64,000 nucleotides of DNA from Morinoia aosen (Eukaryota; Arthropoda; Malacostraca; Amphipoda; Talitridae). Position 1 is the first letter of the stretch. Every line of letters starts with the position of its first letter. Of the stretch, positions 23,608 through 35,600 are shown one piece after another. The translations under genes and the position numbers were made by a program. The DNA lies in NCBI GenBank assembly GCA_030386875.1, contig CM059577.1, positions 24,005,038 to 24,069,037 of the forward strand. The letters are read 5' to 3'. Below the pieces are notes generated by a model. That model was not told the DNA's origin and ran no database searches. It was given only the letters and a program-made list of their open reading frames with translations.

Positions 23608-26600
23608 GTGAGTCTGCGTGTTGAATTGCAGGTGAGTCTGGGGGGTGAACTGCAGGTGAGCCTGGGTGTTGAACTGCAGATGAGCCTGGGTGTTGAACTG
23701 CAGGTGAGTCTGGGTGTTGACTTGCAGGTGAGTCTGGGTGTTGACTTGTAGGTGAGTCTGGGTGTTGAATTGCAGATGAGTGTGGGTGTTGACTTGCAGG
23801 TGAGTCTGGGTGTTGAACTGCAGATGAGTCTGGGTGTTGACTTGCAGGTGAGCCTGGGTGTTGAAGTGTAGATGAGTCTGGGTGTTGAATTATTTTCATA
23901 ATGCTACAGACCGACCAGTAGTCACAAACTCTATTCACATAAATACGTAATTAAAACTAAACGGAGGCATGATCGATCCAGTTACTCAATACTATATAAT
24001 AAAATTTCAGGTGTCTCCTTAAATTATTTATCAATGAAGAAACAAATTTTTAGTTTTTGTGCGTAATTTCTCCAATGTTATTACAACGGGAATATCATTG
24101 AACGCATTTAAAGTGGTTGGTCCGTCTTGGTTGTTTGGTCTGTCTCATTCGCGCTCCTAAAGGATGCTTAAGACCGTATCTGTGATACGAGTTTCACCAG
24201 TGCACAAGTACAAGAATATTTTAATCGTGGTACTATTAGGATGGATGTATAATAAATGTTTGTCATCCACATCTGGAAGGTTTGTCTAAATAAAATATTA
24301 AATCCCGTCATTTTCTATGGGTCGTGTACACTAGAGCTCGATAATTGCTTACTGCAATTGACTTTATATTGAGTTGAATATTGAACTTCAGTTGAACCCA
24401 TCGCTATGAACGTGTCATAATATATAAAAATATTAGATCGTAATTGAGTGTAAGGATGACATTTACTGCTATTTGTTACATTCGTTAAATTGCAGTACCT
24501 GAAAACCTGAAAACCTTTTATTGCGTTTAAAAATTACCGTAGCTTATAGCCACTTGTTACCTCTAGTACTCCATTAACAATAGCTTTGTATTTTTGTTCA
24601 AATATATATGTGTATATATAAATATAATAGGTATCTTGTACACATGTATATACATATATATATATCGAGAGCTCAAAGTCTTTTCACCCCCAGAAACAGT
24701 TAAATGAATCTGGTTAAAGCGGGCTCCCCGTCCCAGCTTATAATTTTCCAAATGAAATAAATGTATAGGGAGTTCGCGGGATTCGAACTCAGGGCTTATA
24801 AGTTACCGCGCCAACACGCTATCGACTGCGCTATCGATCACAAGGTGATCGAATCACAACGAAAGAATTGAATGGCACAGTGAAAGCGGGCTCCCCGTCC
24901 CAGCTTATAATTCCCTTACGTATCGAGAGCTCAAAGTCTTTTCACCCCCAGAAACAGTTAATGAATCTGGTTAAAGCGGGCTCCCCGTCCCAGCTTATAA
25001 TTTTCCAAATGAAATAAATGTATAGGGAGTTCACGGGATTCGAACTCAGGACTTATAAGTTACCGCGCCAACACGCTATCGACTGCATAGATTCATTAAC
25101 TGTTTCTGGGGGTGAAAAGACTTTGAGCTCTCGATACGTAAGGGAATTATAAGCTGGGACGGGGTGCCCGCTTTCACTGTGCCATTCATTGCTTTCGTTG
25201 CACATCGATCACCTTGTGATCGATAGCGCAGTCGATAGCGTGTTGGCGCGGTAACTTATAAGTCCTGAGTTCGAATCCCGCGAACTCCCTATACATTTAT
25301 ATATATATATGTGTATTAACATCAATTTTCTGTATGGAACCATGAAAACTTTTGACGAGCATATCATGAAGTACTTGATGAGCGTATCTGTGGTACGAGC
25401 CTCACTATCTCACGGGGAGAAAAACAATACTCAAATAGGGGATTTTATATGGCTGACAAAATCTGATTGATGTGAGGAGGTGAAGAATTAAAGTAAAAAA
25501 ATTGAAGATTTGTTGATGAGTGAGTAATGGCTCGCTCACTGCAAAACCTGGTTTTGTTCAAGGAATTATCATAAAATAATGTTATTTGGCACTGTAAGAA
25601 ACCTAATTAAATGGTTCACGGGAATAATGGAACATTGCCTAATACCGTCGTTTTCAATAGGAAGTGTGCGCTGGTGTGCAATGATACGTGACAATGTACA
25701 ATTACAATAAAACTTCGTTACTTGACGTGCCATTTGCCGCTGCTGTAAATTGCAGTGCCCAGAAGGCGGATTGTACTGCCACCGAGTTGCTGCAACATAG
25801 AGTAACCGTTTATCGCTTCTTTCAAGGCACAAATTCGTCAGCTTATCGTACTGGAAATGTTGAGTATTTTTTTGCGAACAAAGTGCGTATAGCATGAGAA
25901 GCTGTGTGAAAAGACAAGTCGGAGCTCTTCAACACTGTTGAATTATTCGCTACCAAATGAAATTGACGAATTTAACAACGCTTCTAAATTTCACAATTAA
26001 ACACATCACTCATTCGACACGTTTCGAATTGTAGTCTTCGCGGCACATGAGCAGATCGTAACTCTTTGAGCCAAACGGTTGCGGAGCTGAAAGAATGTAC
26101 TGGGAAAATCCTGCTCAATCTGCTTGCGTTTTACGTACTTTTGAGTAAATATGAAGTAGTAAAGTCAATGTAGTTCTAAAAAAAACAGTAGCAAAGGAAA
26201 TCGTTCAATGAAGTTTCTTTTTCAACAGCGGTCGCCTGCTGCATCTTGTCTGAGGGGGCTGCCCATGGTACAAATTTTGGATCCTTTTCTCCCCACGTTG
26301 GCCTGGGGGGCGCATCCTCAAGTGAAGGACATGAAATACCCCCCACGAACCCCACAGTTCACCACCCTACCTCTGGGGAAGCTGCGCATCATACTCGCTT
26401 CCCCAACTCAGATGGGGAGCTGGCTTCCCAAACAAGAAATTCCGTCTCATTCGCTAATTGCACATCGTGGGCCAGTTCCATCTGCACGTGCAGTGATCCT
26501 TATGGCCTCATTACCTCTACTGCTGTGAGTTTATACTGCCAGGATTTTGATTTCATTTCGAAAAAATAAAAAGAACATTATCCTTTCATGAAAAAGTGAT

Positions 26601-29600
26601 CGGATCAAACTATCCCTATTTTCCTGGTCGATGCCGCTGGTTACTGACTTGGATCCAAAATTCGTCATATTCCGATGTGGTATGCCCATGTAGTTTAGGT
26701 AATAGTTATTTTCAAATCATTGACTTTTTGATAAGTTGTTCAGTGTGTTTTCACCAGTTAATGTTACTGGAAAAGTTACTAACCTTTCAATATTTTCGCG
26801 TTTTACCTTTCAATTTGCGCAAATTTTATACATTATTGATTAAAAGTTTCAATGACCATCTTCAGCCTCCACAAATCAAATGCTATTTTCTCCAGGAAAG
26901 CGGCAGTCAAACGTACAAGTTCAACGAGACCTCCTTGGGTATGGTGACAGTTATGGTGTGGGCCAACAAGTCTGAAATATCGGGACTGAACGGAAGTAGT
27001 TGCTACTTCAAAGTGGACAACACCACGTTCAATAACGAAACTCACTTAAATGACGTGACTACCCTGTACATCACAACGGAAGACTCTATCGTCATCGAGA
27101 ATAAGTATGAAGGTTGCGTCATTCTGTTGCGGTATGCGGCCGTCAAACCCAGTGAGTGCTGACAGAGTTCTGCTCAACCGACGGTGTAGCGGTAACGTAA
27201 CACTAACTTTCGTTTTATTCATAACGAATTAAAACAGTCGTTCTGAAAATTCGGTGTAATTTCTCTCGCAGTTTTGCATTATAAAATGTGTGAAACTTTC
27301 GTTTTTTTTAGAATTTTATATTTTTTCTCGTGATTTTAAGGATAGGAAAGTGGGGGATTTTTTGAGGTTTTTCGCCGTTCCACTAAATTCTTCAGAAATT
27401 TCAGGTATATTCGCAAATTCTGCTGTGTCATCATTAATGATTTAAAGCTTTCGATACAAGCAAATGCTGCAAATTTTGCCTTGCTAGACAGAAATTTCAA
27501 CTTAAAGCTATAAATTTTTCTCCTGCATCGCCAATAAATAAACTCATATTCAATAATATTCGCCTTTTTTGCCTTTTCTGGCTTAAAATCTTGAGCAGTC
27601 ACCCTGGGGAAAAATTCAGGCTAGGAAATTGAGGACTGGTCACAGGAAATCTACCAGCAGAGTTGAGAATTGAATATATATGTATCAGTCTGGTGTTCCA
27701 ATCCTAGAATATGTCAAACTTCTACCGATTTAAACTTTATTTTTAAGATAAATTTGATTTCTTTGAATTTATTTCAATCATCTTTCTCGCTATATCTGAT
27801 ATTTTTTATAATCCCCATTAATAATTACGCTTAATTCCACGCCCATTTACGGATAATTTACTGCAATTGCCAGATAACCGCACAATTAACATCAACGGAA
27901 ATGAGGGAAACATCTCCTTCCCCTCTTCCGATGACCAACTGGTGGACCAGTGGGGCTATCCTTTCCAGCAAAGGTGCGGCTGCAAGAGTCCCACACCGCC
28001 TCCAAATGGAGTTGTAATATTAGAAGTATACTAGCACGTATGATTTTACCATGGCTGGGCTATTTTTAATGTCATTTTATTTATTGCAATACAGTTTATT
28101 TTAGAATTATACAATATCATCTCTAACGAGTCTCTCTTAAACGAGTCAAAATAAGTTCCAGTTGTTCAATTAATGCGATACTTCATTCAGGTTTTGATAC
28201 CAGAGACTAATTCTGATCAATTTTTACCCGCACGAGTTGAGGTTCGCGCAAGATGTCGCATAACACAAAATTCGACTGTACATTGACGTATCTGTCGCAG
28301 GCTGGCGTACTTCTTCAACTACTCGGACACCGGAGATGCCTACGTGATCGACCTGGAGATCACCCACCTGGACCTCGGCTACAGCTCAGTTAACATACAC
28401 GGCTACCCCCAGGCCGAGAGCGTCACCAACGACTTTCTGCTCATCGGGGTTGGTGAGTAGCGAAAATTAGGTCAACACCAGCAACACTGGCATCGCATTC
28501 GTGTTTGTTAAACTCGCCGAGCTACACCATCAGTTTGTTGGGCCAAGGAAAGTTATACTGCGGCTATATAGGAGTTAAACAGCATATTCAGGAGGATTTG
28601 GACGTGTTCAGAATTTAAGAGTTATCTAAGGCATCATGTGTGTGAGTTATACAGTATATTAAGGAGGAATTAGTCTGATTTTAAGTGTTACCAAGTATAT
28701 CATATGTAAGAGTTATTACTTATACAGTACATTAGGGAGGAATCAGCCCGACATTAAATGTTACCTAATATATCACGCAGAGCTTGCTGGACTAGACCGG
28801 CGTTAAAGAAAACGAATTAGATGTGATAGAATGCACTGTAAATTTTTAAAAATAGTCCACTACAGTTTAAAATTAAGTATTGTGTTAAAAAGTATTCGAA
28901 TTGTTTAAATTGTTGCTTGAAATTAGTTAATGCCACACTGCAATTGACACACGTCATGTTCAATATTACAGTAAAGTTGGGACACGAAATATTCAACATT
29001 GGACTTCCAAATGCCTTATAATAAATTTCAGGACGCAAAGCCGAACAGCCCTTGTTCCAGCGGTCTCCATTTATAGCGCACCTGGGTTGTGAGGGCAATT
29101 GTGTGTTGACTTTCTGGCTCGACGAAATATCATCGTGAATTCACTTGGCTCTAACTCTCAACCCTAATTTGCGCAGGACATTCAATTCTTAAATCTTGAG
29201 AACAGTTATTAACAAGTATAATTTTACGTGTGTCAGTATTTTCTCTTGGGTTACTCCGGTACATAAGTTACCCAATAGTTTTTGTCATACAGGCACCGAA
29301 ATACTGAAAGATACAGGTCTGGCTTGCTGTTACACAGGCACCGAAGACCGAAACATACTGGCCTGATTTTTCAATGACATACTGAATACACAGGCCCTGA
29401 AATACAAGAAGATACAGGCCTGATTTTTCTGTTACACAGGCACCGAAATACTGAATGATACAGGCCTGGTTTTCTACGGGAGTCCAGAGTCGATACCACC
29501 GATTCGCCTCAACTCGCCGACGGCGTATGTGGTTTTCTACGGTACCTACCACGAGCAGATGGCGACGGGCTTTACTATCCATTATTCCACTGCGAACGGT

Positions 29601-32600
29601 GAGAGGGAGAGATCTGGCGGAGGAGGCGGCCAGTTGTGGTGGAGGGGGAGGGCGTGATTGTATTTTGAAAGTTAGGGAGGAGAGATTAGAAAGGGAGCTG
29701 GGTATAGGAAATACTAGAAAAAATTTAAAAACGAGACAATAGGAGAAGTGATGTTTATGCAGATGCCAAGCGGATGCAGATGCAAAGCAGATGGAGAATC
29801 AAAACAGATGGATATGAAAAGCATACAGATGGGAAACAGATGGAGATGCTAAGCATACAGAGATGTAAAACAGATGGAGATGCAAAGTTGACGCAGATGT
29901 AAAGTAGATGGGGAGGCAAAATAGATGTAGATGCAAAGCAGATAGGCACGCGGAGTAGACGTACAAGACAAGTCGATGAAAATGCGGAGTAGATGTTGAT
30001 GCGGGGTATTTGTATACGCAGGGTCTTTTCAGATGCAAAGTAGGTGTAAGTGATAGATAGATGCAAATGTGAGATAGATGTAGGTCCAGGTAGATATATG
30101 ATAGATGATAAATTAGATGCGAATACAGGCTAGATGCATCATAGATGCGGTTCAAATATTATTGCACGGTAGTTTAGACCGTAGGTAGATGTATGTAAAT
30201 GAGTAGTAGAGTTGTTCTTACAAGGGTCAAATCTGGCCATAGTGACAGTTTCAAACCCTCAGATTGACAATCTGATCAGGCACGCTGTCGCAGGAAGGAA
30301 GGCATGTAAGTAGACTTTTTTAATCAAAACTTGTTCATATATAATATAGGATAATTTCCTCGGTCACACCCTCACAGATGGCACTGTGAACAAAAGGTTG
30401 GTTCGGCATAATAAATTTCAGATTGATCGCTTGGATTGATCTGTCAGACTGATCACTTGTATTGGTCTCTCGATTGATATCTCGGATTGATCTCTCGGGA
30501 TTGATCACTTGAATTGGTCAGTTAGATAAATCTCTTAGATTAACCTCTTGAATTTATATCTCGGATTGATCTCTTGGATCGATCTCTGTGGTTGATCACC
30601 CAGATTAATCGTTCGGATTTATCACTCGAACTGATCTCTCGAATGAAACTCTATGATTGGTGATGTTAACTGGACCTCTGTCTCTCCTGATCTCAACATG
30701 AGCGCTGTTTTTTCGAAGGAAAACCTTAAAGAAAGCTACTCATGGACTAACCAAGCACTCTCGTGCACTTAAAATGGAACATCCTAGAACTAATCAGGAA
30801 TATGAGCGGCAAGACTTAATACAAGTTAGTGGGTATTTTAGTGAAAATTATATATATAAATATGTGCAGTTACGAACACGGACGACACTTACCTGAGATT
30901 CCTTTTAGTAAATAAATGCTATGTTCGAGTAAACACCAAAAATCTATGAATTAAAAATGTGAGAATTTTGACAGATCTTATTTGGTAAACTAATTTTTAA
31001 TGGATTTTTAATTTTAAGGATTTTAATGTGTTTATGACATTTTGTGAAACTGATTTTGTCAAAACTGATGCTAAATTCATGATATTCTATTTATTTTCAT
31101 TGACATACTGTATAAATAAAGCTATTGTTATGCTACATTAACATATCGAGAACATTTAAAGAATTTGAAAGATTCATTATCCTAACTTCTTGAAATTTTC
31201 ATTAGCTTTTTGTATATTGAGTCTTTTCCTCGCCTATATGATACGCTAATCATTTTAATAAAAAATCGAATTTATAGCAAACTTTATTTGAAAATAAGAA
31301 ACTTATTATCAATTGAATGGGGAGAAAATAACATTCTGACTGTTTATTTCAAATTTTCTGTTTCATTGACGTTGTTTACGTATATAAAATCGATATGTGA
31401 CGAGTAAATGAATAATTTCAACAGTAATTCTGCGTATTATCTAACCAACAGACACTCGGCCTAAGACCCCGACCACCACGCCCCCACCCCCCACCTCCAG
31501 CATGCCACTCCACCCCACCACGTGGGCCCCCATAGACGGCGTGAGGCGCGTGAGTAACCACAACACACAAGTGTGCGTGTCCCGTCTAAAGTGACAGTAT
31601 TAGATATTTCACTTCAAATTCATCCTAACAGTACTCGCGTTTAAAATATTATTGTGCTTGTGCACTGGTGAAACTCGTATCGCAGATACGGTCGTTAAAA
31701 ATCCTCATGAGCCTCACAGACACGCCCCAACCAAGCAACAGAAGTTTATTATTACATTGTGGATAACATAGTGTACGCGTCCCGTCAAAATTACGTCACC
31801 CCATAACATTCGATAAAGCGTTCAAAACACTTGGTTCAAAGGTTAATATAAAATAGCTCTCTTGGTGATTACCATGGTAGAGGAAACAAGGTAGGGTCAT
31901 TTCTATAGGGGAAAATACACTTCTTCTTGTTCGGCTAGCCAATGGAAAGACTTCATTTCAAACAAACTTCATGACGTCACCAAAACGCAATATCATTAGG
32001 CCAATGGTGGAGACGGATTTGAGGGTAGCAGTGCTACCAGAAGCAAAATGAGCGCTGCCATTGGTTTGTTGCCGTGACGTCAGCAAACCCAGGCAGTCGA
32101 AGAAAAAAATACTGGTTCGATCCTACCTTGTTTCCTTTACCGTGGTGATTTCTGGAATTATTGCAAATGTGTCAACAATACAGGTTTCACTGCTTTTCGA
32201 ATTTCCTTATATTAATCATTCGGAAGCGGGCACCGAACAAATATATCCATCTAATTAATATAATTTCTAGGAATTGATTTTTTATATTAGATTTTATTTA
32301 GATTTTATTTGATTAGAATATCAGTCCACTCTTGTGGTGATGAAACCCGTATCACAGATAAGATCATCGACCTCATCCAGCTGTGCCAGAACAAGAGGTT
32401 CGTGGGTAGAAAAGAATGAAAATGTACAGTTTTAAAAATTAATTTAAATACGCGAAACTTCAGTTATTATAATACCCGGAAATTTGCCTCCCAGTATCAG
32501 AGTTTCTTCAAAGCTCGCAGTGGGTCTATCATGTGAATTTCATTATTTTTGCCTTCAATAACTGTTGTGATCATTATATGTACTCCGATGTTTTATAAGA

Positions 32601-35600
32601 AATTAATGGATGATACATACCTTTTCAACTACACCTTTTTCACTTCAAATTAATCTATGTCAAGTTCAATTTAATCCAAGTCAAGTTCAAAATAATCAGA
32701 GTCAAGTTCAAATTAATCCGAGTCAAGTTCAAATTAACCCGAGTCAAGTTCAAATTAATCCAAGTCAAGTTTAAATTAATCCAAGCCAAGTTCAATTTAA
32801 TCCAAGTCAAGTTCAAATTAATTCAAGTCAAGTTCAAATTAATCCAATTCTCAGTTGAGTTATAAAATTACATAATAATTTGTTAATTTGAGTTTTTTGT
32901 GTTAAATATGTATCTATTGGATGTGATGAGCAAAACTGGTTTCGAGGATTTATTAACACTCATAGATATTTATATACGTGAAATTTCACTTTACCACGTA
33001 TATGAAATCATATACGTGCAAGAACAAAATATTATCATTGGACGATATGTATATTTAATCTTTAAAAGAAATATACAAATGCGATTCACTGAGTTCTAAT
33101 GTACGATTCCGTTTGATTACAATTTATATTTGTATATTACTACCCAGATACATTCTTGCATTAGCAATGTAAATGTTGCCATCCATTCTAATTCCGTGTT
33201 AGTCAATGTGAAGAAATGTAGGATCCACTTACAATACACAATAATAATACAAAAAACAATGTTTCTAATTAATTACTGATTTTATTTGTGTGTGTTTACA
33301 ATTCAATATATAATACTTTTAAGACTTTAATAACTTTTATAATAATCATTTTATGAATAATAAAGTCTTGAAAGTCTTATATATTGAACTGTGAACACAC
33401 ACAAATAAAATCAGTAATTAATTAGAAACATTGTTTCTTGTATTATTATTGTGTATTGTAAGTGGATCCTACATTTCTTCACATTGACTAACACGGAATT
33501 AGAATGGATGGCAACATTTACATTGCTAATGCAAGAATGTATCTGGGTAGTAATGTACAAGTATAAATTGTAATTAAACGGAATCGTACATTAGTACTCA
33601 GTCAATCGCATTTGTATATTTCTTTTAAAGATTAAATCTACATATCGTTCAATGATAACCTTTTGTATTTGCATGTACATGATTTCATAGATGTGATAAA
33701 GTGGAATTTCACGTATATAAATATCTATGAGTGTAAATAAATCCTCGAAACCAGTTTTGCTTTTAAAATCCAATAGATTCATATTTGATACAAAAACTCA
33801 AGTTAACAAATTATTATGTCATTTTATAATTGAACTGAGGGTTGGATTAATTTGAACTTGACTCGGATTAATTTGAACTTGACTTGGATTAATTTGAACT
33901 TGACTTGGATTAATTTAAACTTGAATCGGATTAATTTGAACTTGACTCGGATAAATTTGAACTTGACTCGGATTAATTTGAACTTGACTCAGATTAATTT
34001 GAACTTGACTTAGATTAATTTGAACTTGACTTAGATAAATTTGAAGTGAAAAAGGTGTAGCTCTGTCGTGAGCAACTAAGTTCAATAGATTTCTACTCTC
34101 TAGAATAATTATTGTACTCCTTGTTCATGATACGGTACGCTAGAAGTCCCTAAACTTGATCGTGCCCACAAGTATATTCAAATGTGCTTTTTGTAATAAC
34201 CTTAAGAAACAATCTACTGAAAGCATCACTTGGAGAAAATATTTTGTTTAAAAAATTATCAAGCTATTCTAATCATAAAAACATCAATAGCGACAGCCAC
34301 GTCAAAGTTCGGTGGCCTCCGAGCGTGTGGCAGACAGAAATGTTAAGCCCCTCAACGACAACGTTCTGTAGTCCTTTTCTTAGTGAAGTTACATATATTA
34401 CAACATGTACAACAACGCGTAGTTACGTTTGTGGAATTTACTACCCTGGACATCACCGACACAGATAATTTGGCATTTTCAAACATGTTTCTAAAATTGA
34501 AATCAATAAATTCTTTCTCAAATTTCATTCATTTCTTTCTATATTTATTGCATCTCACATTGAATAGTGAAGATTATAGTGTAATGCAATAACCAACCGT
34601 CAAGAAATAATAACTAGTAAGGTATCATTTTTTTCAATTCTATTTTCTTAATTATAACGCTATGCAATTTTCCCGTACGCGGAACTAACCATGACGAGAC
34701 ACGTAATTCTTCGTTTATTTCCATCGCTAAGATAAGCGTGTTATTGCTTATGTGGCTGATTACATCATTCCAGACGCACTTATATAGCACAGTTGAAAGT
34801 TTACTTCACTTTCAGAATTTCCCCTTCCTCTCTTAAAATTCTTTTTACTCATTTTCCCTCTTTCCCGCCTCAAAACTCCCCTTCCTGCTCTAAAACTGCC
34901 TTTTCCTTTCTCGATATTCGACGTTCCTCAATCAAAACATTTCTCCATTGCTCACTGTAAAACCCCAGTCTTTGTTATGAAATTCTCCCCTCCTCCTTAA
35001 AAGCTCTACCATTCTCTTTTAAAAGGCTCTTTTCTCTCTTGTAAGTCCCTCGACTTCTCTGAAAAATCCCTTTTATTCCCTTAGAATTCCTTCTTTCTCC
35101 TTCGAAAGTATTTTCTCTTCATTCAAAATTCTTGTTTGCTCCCTCAAAATTCCCTCTAACTCTTTTAAAAAAGCCTCGTTCTGAATTGAAAGTTCTTCTA
35201 CTTCATTGAATACTCCCTCTTTCTTCTTCAAAAAGCCTCATCCACTTCTAAATTCCTCGTTTCATCCCTGAAAATTACCTTTCACTTCAAAAAAGCATCA
35301 TCCTCTTTTTAAAATCATCGTTTCCTCTGTCAAAATTCCCTTTCACTTCAAAAAAGCCTCATCCTCTTTTTTAAACCGTCGTTTCCCCAAAAAATTTCCC
35401 TGCCACCAGGACGACGACATCAGCGTGAGCGCGATGACCAGCAGCTTCTGCACCACCGTGGCCGCGATGGCGACGGAATACATCAACGAGACGGGCCTGC
35501 CTGTGGACCCTCCAGAAAGCGTCAGGTGCTGACAAAAACTCTATCTCATTCCTTTTAATTTTTATCAGCCGTCAGGTCAAATTTATCCTCATTCCTATTA

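Noticed and set aside
25215-25300. Functional tRNA gene
   Set aside because: The A and B boxes are present, but acceptor and anticodon stems do not pair well and the sequence continues into a SINE body that occurs several times.
25569-25897. Opposed 108- and 69-codon frames in intron 1
   Set aside because: No motif, no splice context, and each is the shadow of the other.
26596-26895. Upstream extension of exon 3 as coding sequence
   Set aside because: Open in frame but AT-rich. The TCTCCAG acceptor at 26895 joins exon 2 in phase, and the domain starts there.
31210-31407. 65-codon frame upstream of exon 7
   Set aside because: AT-rich intronic frame without motif or splice signals.
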